The translations under genes were made by a program, and so were the position numbers. From NCBI GenBank assembly GCA_030522415.1, contig CM060109.1, positions 31,765,892 through 31,829,891 of the forward strand: DNA of 64,000 nt, read 5' to 3'. Numbering within the stretch: position 1 is the first letter of the stretch; each line of letters begins with the position of its first letter. Positions 47,515-58,235 of the stretch are shown here, piece after piece. Under the pieces are notes generated by a model. That model saw only the letters and a list, made by a program, of their open reading frames with translations. It was not told the origin of the DNA and did no database searches. This DNA is from Channallabes apus (Eukaryota; Chordata; Actinopteri; Siluriformes; Clariidae).

Positions 47515-47925
47515 ACGTATCATGCACCATGATGACACTAGCTCTCATGAAGTCCAACCCCAGAAAACAAGGCCAAAACTGCTGCATAAAAGTTCATTTA
47601 GCGCCTAAAAAATCACCAATTAACAGCACCTCAGATTAGAGCTGTTATGAAGGTTTTACAAAGTATACTTAGCACACATACATATACCACACCAAAGAAT
47701 GACCCAGGCTTACTTTGTGAAAGTATAAAAGACCCTTGGTTAAAATTATTAACCGACAGATTAAAAGTTTATTTCATAGTTCACAGAGGATTTGTACAAG
47801 TATGTTTAAATGTCAGGTGGCCCATAAAAACACATATGAAAGATGAATGATAGAAATGTGGACTAAAATTTAAGAACTGGACAAAAGAACATTGGAGAAA
47901 AATAGTATTTAATAATATTCTTTAT
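47515..47925 (+). pseudogene. Tc1-like transposase relic, N-terminal half
   Basis: Broken frames keep the helix-turn-helix end (MKSNPRKQGQNC..., then KKSPINSTSD) and, later, LKFKNWTKEHWRKIVFNN, the block leading to the first catalytic Asp (usually VFSDES), here altered. No inverted ends were found. Confidence 0.5.
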
Positions 47926-48330
47926 CTATGGCCAGAAAAATTATATTTAGTGTCCACCCGAATTCCCACATCAATCACATGTTGCAGAGTTAGAGAAGAC
48001 ATTTACTAATGCATCTGGCAGCAGGCTCTAGTCCCATGCCACATATTTAAAAAAGTGAAGAATTTTATCAATAAGAAGCAAATAAAAGTACTGTATTGGT
48101 CCAGAAACACGTACATCCAAAAGAGAATCTGTGCTCTACATGTATTTGCAAAACTCACCCTTGAAACCCATAAAATGCATAGATTGCATAACAAATTTAA
48201 GTTTAATTAGGCTTCAATTCAATTCCGGTACAGAAATCTGGAGATTATTGCAAACTGGTCAAAATTAGTGGACTCCTGAGTTGTACTTAAATGCTGCTAA
48301 CAAACAGGGGTGCACTATGTAGCTCTTTGC
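47926..48330. other. unrecognised; faint L1 ORF2-like reading
   Basis: The stretch 47930-48185 can be read as a Cys/Trp-containing sequence that loosely recalls the L1 ORF2 C-terminal Cys region, but matches are too weak to call. An L2-like AATTCAATTC string is at 48217. Confidence 0.2.
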
Positions 48331-48645
48331 TTACCCAGATAGCAAGGTGACATTGATTCAATGTTGAAATTTCATCAGAATCATCATTTTGGTTGAGGTT
48401 GATTTTTCAATGCTAAATAATGTTGAATCAATGTTGATAATTCAATGCTTTTCTGTGTTGAAAAGACAAACATTGAATCAATGTTGATTTTTGGTTGTGG
48501 AACCCATCCTCATTCAACAATGTAAGGCAAATTAAATTAACTAAGTGCATTTCTATAAAAATGTGTATGCATGTGTGTATGTGTTTAAAACAGGTTAAAA
48601 AATTTACTACAAGAGATTTGCCATGGTGCTTAAAAAAAATAAAAT

Positions 48646-48709
<64 letters not shown>

Positions 48710-49049
48710 AGGAAAAAAAATAATTTGACGGTAAGTTTTGTGTATTTACCTTGCTGTCTAGTTTACTCACTTGAGAGCTTAATTCCTGTTTGCCGTTCAA
48801 AAGTGCTCAATTTTCGGCTCACATTTAACATCGGAGGGTGTTTTTACACTGTCGCCACGTCATTATAATACACTCTACAGGCATGAGAATTCAATATGTT
48901 GTAGTCTGGAAGTTCCTGCCACTCACGGTGAAACAATTTTGGCGATGCGACCTACGGTATTCTGTTGGGAAGCATTTGTTTGAGACCTTAGTTCCTGTTT
49001 CCCGTTGTCTGTGTCTGACCCAGAGCAGTGTGCGTGCCCCACATGGAAA

Positions 49050-49720
49050 GAACCTATATGAGGATATATGCGCATATATGAAACCTATATGCAGTATATA
49101 TGCGCATATAACCGCACCTATATGGGGCCAGGGGTAGCTCAGTGGTTAAGGCATTGGACTAAGGTTCAAACCCCACAACCACCAAGTTGCCACTGTTGGG
49201 CCCTTGAGCAAGGCCCTTAACCCTCAACTGCTCAGATGTGTAATGAGATAAAAATGTAAGTCGCTCTGGATAAGAGCGTCTGCCAAATGCCTAAATGTAA
49301 ATGTAAATATGAGGATATATGCGCATATATGAAACAAAAATGCAGTATATATGCACATATATGATAATATATATGCTGCATATATGCGTATATATGCTGC
49401 ATATATGCGTATATATGCCACATGTAGGCAACATTGAGGTGCATATATGTGCATATACAGGCCATATAGGTCTCCTGTATTGCTTCTTTATATCCACATA
49501 TAAGCCCTATATGTACATACAAGATATGTCTCCTATGGCAGGATCTGGTCATTTTAGCTCATATCTCACTTTGGCAACTGTCATACATGATGCCTAGCTC
49601 ATATTTTCTATTATCAAGGCAATAACTAAGAACTTACAAAAAAAATGCAAAAAACTAATCCTAATTGGCCACATGCAGTATATGAGGATATATGCACATA
49701 TATGAAACCTCAGTCTCCGT
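49050..49720. repeat. dispersed ATATATGCGCATATAT-type repeats
   Basis: The unit GAGGATATATGCRCATATATGAAAC occurs at about 49059, 49311 and 49683 (given as consensus parts GAGGATATATGC and CATATATGAAAC). Between them are GCATATATGCGTATATATGC-type palindromic runs (49377-49420). A SINE at 49126-49312 splits the array. The ORFs here (Tyr/Ile/Cys-rich) are translations of the repeat. Confidence 0.7.
49126..49312 (+). repeat. tRNA-derived SINE (V-SINE/HE1-like tail)
   Basis: GGGGTAGCTCAGTGGTTAAGG (A box part TAGCTCAGTGG), GGTTCAAACCC (B box), TTGCCACTGTTGGGCCCTTG, CTTAACCCTCAACTGCTCAG, and a well-kept tail GTAAGTCGCTCTGGATAAG, GCGTCTGCCAAATGCC, then AAATGT units. Better preserved than the copy at 37158. 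Confidence 0.88.
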
Positions 49721-50028
49721 GAAAATCTTTTTGAAACACGTCACTAAAATTAACTGAAATGAGAAATATATCTATATAAAGCTTAAAGTGTCTACTTTTA
49801 AATGATGCAAGTCACATTGAAAACAAATATTCTCAGTTTATGTAATCTCTGTCACACTTATATGCTAATGACCCGAGGCAGGACACGCCCACACGCCAAT
49901 CACACGGAAATCAGTCCGGGTAATTTACATACTAGACCACGCCCCCGGACACCAGCATGAAAAAACGAACACAGAGAGACAGGTTTGAAAATACTCCGAT
50001 TCAGTGAGTTTTCAGCACGTTTTGGAAG

Positions 50029-50163
50029 ATGGCACGCGCTTACACATCCGAGGAAACTCTTAAGAATGTTCTGGAAAGTTTACATTTACCTCAGAAGAAG
50101 ACTGTGTGACTCCGACGACGAACAGGAGCATTTTGAACAGAGAATAGACCCATGCTACACTGG
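50029..50163 (+). pseudogene. candidate first exon of piggyBac/BEN-like unit
   Basis: ATG at 50029 gives MARAYTSEETLKNVLESL, which looks like the short N-terminal start common to piggyBac-derived transposases (inference from pattern). A stop follows at about 50105, but another frame carries an acidic segment DSDDEQEHFEQRIDPC up to a consensus donor CTGG|GTAAGT at 50163/50164. In that frame the splice joins in phase to the acceptor at 53324. Upstream, two GC-box-like CACGCCC motifs (about 49886 and 49938) may form a promoter. One frameshift separates the ATG from the donor frame, so the exon is decayed. Confidence 0.4.
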
Positions 50164-50540
50164 GTAAGTTATTAAGTCTTATATAACTCTTATTCTGATA
50201 ATATTAAACTAATATTAGTAAATATTTTCCTCACTACAGCTAGCTCTTGTCAGCTTGTGTGACACATTGGCTTTCAATGCCATTTATATAGTTTAGGTAA
50301 ATCATGCTAAATGCTGCCTCATGTAGCACAAACATGATATTTCCCGGTGGCTAAGCTAATGCCTTATGGAGTTTACAGATGTTTATATTCACCTTGTTTT
50401 GGATAGATTTAGATTATGGTTGCTAATGTGTATTTGGCTCCATTTTGGTTAGCTTATAACACTGCTATCAGTAATGTTATTTAGCACAAACAAGCAAGTT
50501 GCAGGTGGCTAAAATACTGCCTTATGTAGCTAAGTAGCTA
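50164..50540. other. intron-like sequence
   Basis: From the donor GTAAGT to the LINE. AT-rich; the phrase CTAATGCCTTATG / AATACTGCCTTATG plus GTAGCxxAA is repeated twice (about 50360 and 50515), and TAGCTAAGTAGCTAAG is a short tandem just before the LINE. Confidence 0.35.
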
Positions 50541-50543
50541 AGC

Positions 50544-52678
50544 TGCCTAAATACAAACAGCACATCACATGCCCCACCAGAGACAAAAATACTTTGGATC
50601 ACTGCTACACCACAATAAAGGATGCATATCGCTCCGTTCCCAGAGCAGCTTTAGGACTTTCTGACCACTGCCTGGTTCATCTTCTCCCAACCTATAGGCA
50701 AAAACTTAAATCTGCTAAGCCTGTAGTAAGGACAGTAAAGAGATGGACCAGTGAAGCAGAACAGGAATTACAGGCCTGTTTTGACTGCACTGATTGGAGT
50801 GTTTTTGAAGCTGCTGCCACCAATCTGGACGAGCTCACAGATTCTGTAACATCCTACATCAGTTTCTGTGAGGACATGTGCATCCCTACCAGGACACTTT
50901 TAACATATAACAATGACAAACCATGGTTTACAGCAAAGCTCAGACAGCTTCGTCAGGCCAAAGAGGATGCCTACAGGAGTGGGGACAGGATCTTGTACAA
51001 CCAGGCCAGGAACACACTAACAAGGGCGATCAGAGCAGCTAAGAGGAGCTACTCTAAAAAACTGGAAAACCAGTTTTCGGCAAACGACCCTGCTTCAGTG
51101 TGGAAAGGCCTGAAAACCATCACTAACTACAAGACGCCATCCCCCAACTCTGTAGGGAATCAACAACTGGTTGATGACCTGAATGAGTTCTATTGTAGAT
51201 TTGAAACTCCCAGTCTCACACCACACTCCTGTCCTAACCCTCTTTCTACACCACCATTATCACCTCTGACAACCACCCTCTCTTCCCCCCCTGCACTCCA
51301 GGTCTGTGAAAAGGATGTTCGCCAGATCTTTCTGAAACAAAAGAGAAGGAAAGCTCCAGGCCCAGACGGCGTGACACCAGCCTGTCTGAAATCCTGTGCT
51401 GACCAGCTGGCGCCCATTTTCACACAGATCTTCAACAGATCACTGGAACAATGTGAAGTGCCTTTGTGCTTTAAACGTTCCACAATCATCCCCATTCCAA
51501 AAAAAACTAAAATCACAGGACTTAATGACTACAGACCAGTCGCCCTAACATCTGTGGTCATGAAGTCATTTGAAAGACTGGTGTTGGCCTATCTGAGGGA
51601 CATCACAGGACCCTTACTGGACCCTCTGCAGTTTGCTTATAGAGCAAACAGGTCTGTTGATGATGCAGTTAATATGGGACTGCACTTCATCCTTCAACAT
51701 CTGGACAAACCAGGGGCTTATGCAAGGGTCTTGTTCATAGACTTTTCATCAGCTTTTAATACGATCATCCCAGCACTGCTTCAGACCAAATTAAACCAGC
51801 TCTCTGTTCCTAGCTCTATCTGTCACTGGATCACCAGCTTTCTGACAGACAGGCAGCAGCTAGTGAAACTGGGAAAATTCATATCCAACAGTCACACCAC
51901 CAATACTGGAGCCCCTCAGGGATGCGTTCTCTCCCCACTGCTCTTCTCCATCTACACCAACGACTGCACCTCCACAGACCCCACTGTCAAGCTCCTGAAA
52001 TTTGCAGATGACACTACAATCATCGGCCTCATCCAGGATGGTGACGAGTCTGCATACAGAAGGGAGGTCAAGCAGTTGGCTGTCTGGTGCAGTCACAACA
52101 ACCTGGAGCTAAACACGCTCAAAACAGTGGAGATGATCGTGGACTTCAGGAGAAACCCACCTGCACTTCCCCCACTCACCATCATGAACAGCACTGTGAC
52201 GGCAGTGGAGTCATTCCGGTTCCTGGGCACGACCATCTCTCAGGACCTGAAGTGGGACATTCACATTGACTCCATTGTTAAAAAGGCCCACCAGAGGTTG
52301 TATTTCCTTCGCCAGCTGAAGAAATTCAACCTGCCACAGGAGCTGCTCACACAGTTCTACTCAGCCGTCATTGAATCCGTCCTGTGCACTTCAATAACTG
52401 TCTGGTTTGGCTCAGCTACGAAAGCAGACATCAGAAGACTACAAAGGACGGTTCGGACTGCTGAAAGAATTATTGGCACTCCCCTGCCCACGCTGCAAGA
52501 ACTGTATATATCCAGAGTGAAGAAAAGGGCACGGAATATCACTTTGGACCCCTCACACCCAAGCCACCTTCTTTTTGAACTTTTGCCATCAGGTCGACGC
52601 TACAGAGCACCGAACACCAGGACAGTCAGGCATAAGAACAGTTTTTTCCCCCAGGCAATCTACCTCCTTAACAGATAA
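50544..52678 (+). CDS. Rex1-like LINE ORF2, 5'-truncated but open
   Basis: Reads open from the break point ([20 protein letters not shown]) to TAA at 52676-52678, over 710 codons; there is no natural start since the front is missing. The first 30 residues are the end of the endonuclease, with [10 protein letters not shown] (SDH motif). A linker ([34 protein letters not shown]) leads to the reverse transcriptase: [71 protein letters not shown] with both catalytic Asp residues. The C-terminus ends [17 protein letters not shown]. No stop or frameshift in the RT, so the insertion is young compared with its host unit. It lacks ORF1 and the catalytic front of the endonuclease and is dead on arrival. 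Confidence 0.9.
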
Positions 52679-52966
52679 ACATCATTCAAACGGTCAATAA
52701 ATATATGTGCAATATTGTGTACAACACCACTGTGCAATATACTGTATAATACCACAGACTTCAGATATTGATGTAACTTATTTAAAAGTATCTCACATCG
52801 TACTCCATTTGATGTCAACCATTTAAAAAATTTTTTTTTTTGCGTCATGCTGTTTTTGTCTTGTCATTTGTATTTTTTGTTCTGGAAGCTCCGTCACTAA
52901 AACAAATTCCTTGTACGTGCAAGCGTACTTGGCAATAAAACTCTTTCTGATTCTGATTCTGATTCT
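50544..52966 (+). mobile_element. Rex1/CR1-like LINE, 5'-truncated, recent
   Basis: Starts inside the endonuclease domain near 50544 and ends in four TTCTGA/TTCTGATTC tail units (52945-52966) after GGCAATAAAACTC, the tail type of fish Rex1/Babar-like elements. The whole remaining coding region is open. The insertion sits in the intron of the 10.1-kb unit. TCTAAGT-like bases flank both sides but no clear duplication can be claimed. Confidence 0.85.
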
Positions 52967-53324
52967 AAGTGATGCTTATGAATATTTCTTTGGTGTAAAT
53001 GTATATAATCCCTTTTGTTTAGCGTGTATTTACAAATACCTGATAAGATGTAATTGTTTAGAATGTGTTCAATATGTGTGTAATGTCCAGTGGATGGTGT
53101 TTTTTAAAACTCAAATTGAATTATGGCTGCAGTGTGTAGTATTATCTATCACCATCATTGATGCTGTCATGTGACCTACAGAAGAGAGGTGTATATTTTT
53201 CATGTTGAGGTGTGGATACATTTTTGGTCATCTCTGTACTGTATATATTGTGCGCCCATATTAATTGCACATCCATTTACTCTGAACAGTATAGGTTAAC
53301 ATTTTTTTATTTATTTGTTTTTAG
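52967..53324. other. intron-like sequence
   Basis: AT-rich, resumes the intron after the LINE and ends in a long T-rich tract (53301-53322) and the acceptor TTTTTAG at 53318-53324. Confidence 0.35.
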
Positions 53325-53690
53325 GAATGTGTCTGCATCACCCTTGCCTTCACCAGCCCCTCACATCAGGATACGCAAGCTCCGTTCAGATGGACCTCTT
53401 GTATTTGTGAAGTGGATGGACACACGAGAAGTATCTACCTGTTCTACCATCCATTCTGCTTTACAGTAGACGCGGTGAAGATGAGGGTGAAATTACAAGG
53501 TACATGGACTACAAAGACATTTCCATGTCCTGTGACTGCGTACAACCAGCACATGGGGAGTTGATCACTCTGATCAGCTATTACAATACTATATTACACA
53601 GCACAAAACAATGAAGCCGTACAGAAATATTTCTCTACACTGCTTGGACATTGCTCCAACCAATGCTTACCCTGCATGTATGTTTTGTAC
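53325..53690 (+). pseudogene. piggyBac transposase-like C-terminal fragment
   Basis: After a strong acceptor at 53324 the frame reads RKLRSDGPLVFVKWMDTREV and STCSTIHSA, the block that follows the catalytic core in piggyBac/PGBD transposases. A frame break near 53455 follows, then KLQGTWTTKTFPCPVTAYNQ in the next frame, another break near 53562, then VDHSDQLLQYYITQHKTMK and LHCLDIAPTNAYP. These are the classic VDxSDQ, HKT and LDxxxxNAY signatures. The catalytic Asp-containing part, the preceding 300 or so residues, is absent, so this is an internally deleted relic. The Cys-rich tail of active family members is not visible either. Confidence 0.75.
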
Positions 53691-53922
53691 AGTTTTTTTT
53701 TTATCTTGCACTGTTTTACTCTGAATGTCCGTCTTTTTTCAGTTTTTATTTTGTACTGTTCCTGTTGCAGTTTTACCCTGCATGTATCTTTATCATTAAT
53801 CTGCATTTATACATAAAATCCTATTAACTATTGGGAAGCTAAACATAAGAATCAGTATGAAACATGAAAAGTTTCTAAAAGTTGCCAATAAATTAATATT
53901 GTGATGTGAAATAATTTTTCAG

Positions 53923-54074
53923 ATTGAAGTTCTAAAGGGCTCTGGGGTGTTTTGCCAGGCAGAAGTGTGGAGAGCAGCCCGCCTTGCCACCTCTGCTACT
54001 GCCATGGTACGGAATCTGCTGCTGGGCTCCTTCGACTTGGAGACTTGACCAAATTAAAAAGGTAGCCATTATTG
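53923..54074 (+). pseudogene. BEN-domain-like exon
   Basis: A 152-base block between an acceptor (ATTTTTCAG|ATTG) and a consensus donor (ATTG|GTAAGT). It reads IEVLKGSGVFCQAEVWRAAR then LATSATAMVRNLLLGSFDLE, the middle of a BEN domain (GSGV, Ala-rich helix, A-x-x-LLLGxFxxE). A stop follows in frame; a shifted frame continues RLDQIKKVAIIG, like the LDPxKxxAI end of BEN domains, so a piece between is lost. BEN domains bind DNA or proteins in chromatin regulators and occur in some viral and transposon proteins. The assignment rests on pattern memory. Confidence 0.5.
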
Positions 54075-55494
54075 GTAAGTAAATGCATAATGCGTTGAGA
54101 AGGGAAAACAAAATATTTAAGACTTTATAAGTTCACCACTTTAACCATAACCTACTTGTATCAATGTTTATTAGCCATCAATGGAGACTGCATAAGGTAG
54201 GGCACCCATTATTGTTACTCTATCTGCTTGGGACCTATAATACTAATTCATCAATTGCTCACTTCTTAATCCTACCTTTCCTCTTCTAAAGCCACATTAT
54301 ATTGCGCTGTAAGGTGTGTAGTCCTCTATTTTGTAGAACATATAGTGTTGCAAATAACCTCGTGGCACTAATTGTTGTTGTCTGAAGTTTTAATAAATAA
54401 TCATAATGCAGTCAAAAATAATGTCATAAATAGATTTTCTTTATGAATTAACTTCTATTAATTAAATAAAATTTTTAATGTAAATTTTTAAAGTTTAATG
54501 GATTGGCTGTGTGAAAGATGCTGAAGCTGACGTGCCACTGGTCTTTTATATTAATGTTGTTCGGAAGCCTGTGTAATGATGTAGTTTCGACATCTATCGA
54601 CTGAACAGCGTTTTTTCGACTTGTTTTCATGTTATTGTTGTTCAGCAATGGCATGGACGTGATGTTTTGGCAAAAGAAGGGTGGGATGGTGGTTGATGGT
54701 GACTGAAAGCGGTGACTGAGTAGATTGGACGTCACAGCAGCTCGTGAAAAGGCAGAGCTACTTTATGCAAGCTGTGTGCATTCTACTGTGGATCGACTGT
54801 TTTGAAACTTATATGGTAGTTACATAGCCCCTAGACCTCAGTTACCATGAAAAAAGCCATGAAATTTCAGTTTTGACCATATGGGATCTTAAACAAGGAC
54901 GTCATCTTTTTTTCGTTGTTTCCTTATCACTTCTTGTGTGCGTTTGGCTGTAGCTTGCACACCAGACAGAGTTGTTGGCGATTCATCCTATTGTAAAGTC
55001 ATGCAGTGTGTAATCTCCTGTCGCCAATTCATTGTGCAGTGTGAACACAGCAGCAACTAAATGCTACCACAGATAGTACAGTGTGAAAACAATGGTGATC
55101 CGATGACTTTTTGAAAATCATGCAGTGTGAGTTTGAGGAGAAGGTAAAAAGCAATACAAAACAAATAATGTACAGTTTATGTTGTCATTACTTTGCTCTC
55201 AAACTAAATGCAACGTAATAATAGGCGTTATTTAATAATAACATTAACAGTGCAGCATGCATCTAACTCTGGGTAAAAAGCTTATAATAAAATCACCAAA
55301 ATAAGTCTTCACGTTAAGAATAAATATGCAAACAGTACGGTATCTGAGCGTACGGATTGGAAATTTGTGCATACAGTTTGTTAATCCGTGGCCACGATTT
55401 GTTAAACTGAGGGAACAGTTTAAGTATTTGAGTGCGGGGGACAAATTGCAAAACCGTCGCCACGGATTGATTTTTTTAAATTTTTTTGGTCCTA

Positions 55495-55529
<35 letters not shown>

Positions 55530-55627
55530 ACATAACAGACTACATTGTTACATTAAGTATATTTGTTTTCATAGCATTGAATATGTACATTGTAGGACAA
55601 CATTTGCAGATTGTGAAATAACACATA
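54075..55627. other. intron-like sequence with small repeats
   Basis: No gene. ATGCAGTGTG occurs near 55001 and 55121 with a relative (GTGCAGTGTGAAC) near 55035. A palindromic pair AATCCGTGGCCACGATT (55382) and CCGTCGCCACGGATTG (55454) lies before a 28-base T run (55499-55527). Likely an unnamed short repeat. Confidence 0.35.
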
Positions 55628-55949
55628 CAGGTCCTTCTCAAAAAATTAGCATATTGTGATAAAGTTCATTATTTTCTGTAATGTACTGATAAACATTAGA
55701 CTTTCATATATTTTAGATTCATTACACACAACTGAAGTAGTTCAAGCCTTTTATTATTTTAATATTGATGATTGTGGCATACAGCTCATGAAAACCCAAA
55801 ATCCCAATCTCAAAAAATTAGCATATCATGAAAAGGTTCTCTAAACGAGCTACTAACCTAATCATCTGAATCAACTAATTAACTCTAAACACCTGCAAAA
55901 GATTCCTGAGGCTTTTAAAAACTCCCAGCCTGGTTCATTACTCAAAATC

Positions 55950-56740
55950 ATGGGTAAAACTGCCGACATGACTGCTGTCCAGAAGGCCATCATTGACACC
56001 CTCAAGCAAGAGGGTAAGACACAAAGACATTTCTGAACGAATACGCTGTTCCCAGAGTGCTGTATCAAGGCACCTCAGTGGGAAGTCTGTGGGAAGGAAA
56101 AAGTGTGGCAGAAAACGCTGCAGAACGAGAAGAGGTGACCGGGCCCTGAGGAAGATTGTGGAGAAGGACCGATTCCAGACCTTGGGGGACGTGCGGAAGC
56201 AGCGGACTGAGTCTGGAGTAGAAACATCCAGAGCCACCGTGTACAGGCGTGTGCAGGAAATGGGCTACAGGTTGCAAATTTTGCATGTCATTGGGAAATC
56301 AAGGTGCCAGAGTCTGGAGGAAGACTGGGGAGAGGGAAATGCCAAAATGCCTGAAGTCCAGTGTCAAGTACCCACAGTCAGTGATGGTCTGGGGTGCCAT
56401 GTCAGCTGCTGGTGTTGGTCCACTGTGTTTTATCAAGGGCAGGGTCAATGCAGCTAGCTATCAGGAGATTTTGGAGCACTTCATGCTTCCATCTGCTGAA
56501 AAGCTTTATGGAGATGAAGATTTCATTTTTCAGCACGACCTGGCACCTGCTCACAGTGCCAAAACCACTGGTAAATGGTTTACTGACCATGGTATTACTG
56601 TGCTCAATTGGCCTGCCAACTCTCCTGACCTGAACCCCATAAAGAATCTGTGGGATATTGTGAACAGAAAGTTGAGAGACACAAGACACAAGTACCTGCA
56701 AAAGGATTCCCGACCAAGTATTGAGTGCAGAACTGAACAT
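55950..56740 (+). pseudogene. Tc1 transposase, two catalytic residues lost
   Basis: From ATG 55950: MGKTADMTAVQKAIIDTLKQ, a one-base shift near 56010, then the paired helix-turn-helix DNA-binding region KDISERIRCSQSAVSRHLSG and RATVYRRVQEMGYRLQ. A deletion of about 40 codons near 56285 removes the segment with the first catalytic Asp and joins GYRLQ-ILHV to FGNQGARVWRKTGERE-type sequence (56290-56345). The catalytic core continues KYPQSVMVWGAMSAAGVGPL, FIFQHDLAPAHSAKTTG (second Asp). The DDE Glu is replaced by Lys: PDLNPIKNLWDIVNRKL (AAG at about 56643). The frame then decays into the right terminal repeat. Inactive. Confidence 0.9.
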
Positions 56741-56937
56741 AATTATATGAAGGTTGACTATTTTTGTATTAAAAACACTTTTCTTTTATTGGTCGGATGA
56801 AATATGCAAATTTTTTGAGATAGGGATTTTGGGTTTTCATGAGCTGTATGCCACAATCATCAATATTAAAACAATAAAAGGCTTGAACTACTTCAGTTGT
56901 GTGTAATGAATCTAAAATATATGAAAGTCTAATGTTT

Positions 56938-57288
56938 TTTACATCAACTATTATAACATCAATTAACATCAACTATTATAGCTGAACCTAACACAGATGA
57001 ACCTAAATGCAGATCATTTCCTGCTATCTGTTTCACCCAGATGAGGATGGGTTCCCTGTCGAGTCTGGTTCCTCTCAAGGTTTCTTCCTATTACCATCTC
57101 AGGGAGTTTTTCCTTGCCACTGTCGCCCTCGGGCTTGCTCACCAGGGACTATCTGAACATTTTGATTCATACACATTCACATTCCATACAAACTTAAATA
57201 ATTCTTTTGATTGTGTAAAGCTGTTTTGAGACAATGTCAATTGTTAAAAGCGCTATACAAATAAAACTGAATTGAATTGAATTGAATT
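56938..57288 (+). mobile_element. L2-type LINE 3' end nested in Tc1 terminal repeat
   Basis: The same 3' UTR segment as 12966-13310 (opposite strand): TATTATAGCTGAAC, CATTTCCTGCTATCTGTTTC, AGGTTTCTTCCTATTACCAT, GCTATACAAATAAAACTGAA, then four GAATT-type units. It interrupts the Tc1 right repeat between AAGTCTAATGTTT and TATCAGTACATTAC, so it inserted after the Tc1. Confidence 0.92.
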
Positions 57289-57353
57289 ATCAGTACATTA
57301 CAGAAAATAATGAACTTTATCACAATATGCAAATTTTTTGAGAAGGACCTGTA

Positions 57354-57554
57354 TATTAAAAAAAATCTAATGTGTGCATTGTATCTATGGAAGATTGTAG
57401 GACATTTCAAAACATATGTTGCATATCTGTACATTTGTAAAAGTCACATTTCCTAAAATTTAGGACCCACCTTCTGTCATTCATAAACAACTACCACTCC
57501 AAGTTTTTAGAGCATTGTATAGTTCTAACCTTTTGTTTGTTTTTCATTCTTTAG
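57354..57554. other. intron-like sequence
   Basis: Short AT-rich stretch after the Tc1 element, ending in a T-rich acceptor tract TTTTTCATTCTTTAG at 57540-57554. Confidence 0.3.
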
Positions 57555-57730
57555 ATGCACTACTACAACAACAGCTGAAAGCTGAAGAAAAGGAGGCCAC
57601 AGAGTTTCTTTGCTTCAACAGTTCAGAAATGGCTTCGTTATGCCCCAGAACGGCTGGGGGGGGGGGGGGGGAATTGCTCGTGGTGGAAAACCATAAGTTC
57701 AGACTTGTGTCTTATTATCTGTTTTGCTGA
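57555..57730 (+). pseudogene. candidate last exon of the piggyBac/BEN-like unit
   Basis: Acceptor TTCTTTAG at 57547-57554. One frame is open to the stop at 57728-57730: DALLQQQLKAEEKEATEFLC ... GELLVVENHKFRLVSYYLFC. The other frame reads more protein-like in the middle (KKRRPQSFFASTVQKWLRYA), so a slip in the 16-base G run (57656-57671) is likely. AATAAA hexamers at 58047-58060 could end the transcript. No known domain. The role is inferred only from position and orientation. Confidence 0.3.
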
Positions 57731-58235
57731 GTAAATACATTTCAACTTACGAATAATGTTTCAGTCATCTGTTGTGTTTCTGACTTGGTTGTTTCTATTT
57801 GCATTTGACTGAATTTTGCTGAGGCAGGCTGCCATTTTTATATTATGGTTTTCCAGTCTCTTCTCTTGGCAGTTAGATTCTGTTTTATGAATTCAGAATT
57901 AACAATCTCTTCTAATAGTTCTCTTCTAAAAAGTCATATTGTCATCCAGTTTATAATAATTTGTATGTAAGTTGTAGTGTGTTTTATTATATAGTTGTTT
58001 TATTGTAATTGTGATGTTACTTCCTGTTTAAATGGGTATGGAGCATAAATAAATAAATAAACAAACATGTTTACATGTAAACTGAAGGATGTTGAGTTAC
58101 TGACTTTTTGTTTAAAAGAAAAAAAAAAAGCTTTTCAGCCCTACATGGTCTCTGATTTAAAGAAATAAATCAAAACGGACATGATTTACTGTCATAGAAT
58201 CTTGCTGTTCATAAAGCAAGACTAAACTATAATTG
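57731..58235. other. possible 3' UTR of the unit
   Basis: AT-rich, includes the AATAAATAAATAAA cluster at 58047-58060. Subterminal repeats of the 10.1-kb unit begin at 58236. Confidence 0.3.

Larger units (their letters stand above)
55626..57353 (+). mobile_element. Tc1-like transposon with 200-bp inverted ends
   Basis: Element 55628-57351, flanked by TA on both sides (55626-55627 and 57352-57353). The outer ends are CAGGTCCTTCTCAAAAAATT and its inverse. The terminal repeats are about 205 bp (55628-55833 and 56765-57351, the latter split by an L2 tail at about 56938-57288). Further Tc1 derivative of this family: 21183-21537. Confidence 0.93.

Noticed and set aside
49232..49597. Overlapping ORFs rich in Tyr-Ala-His on both strands
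   Set aside because: They follow the ATATATGCGCATATAT repeat in all frames and have no other support.
53594..53806. Minus ORF of 70 codons over the piggyBac relic
   Set aside because: Opposite strand of the piggyBac-like fragment; shadow frame.
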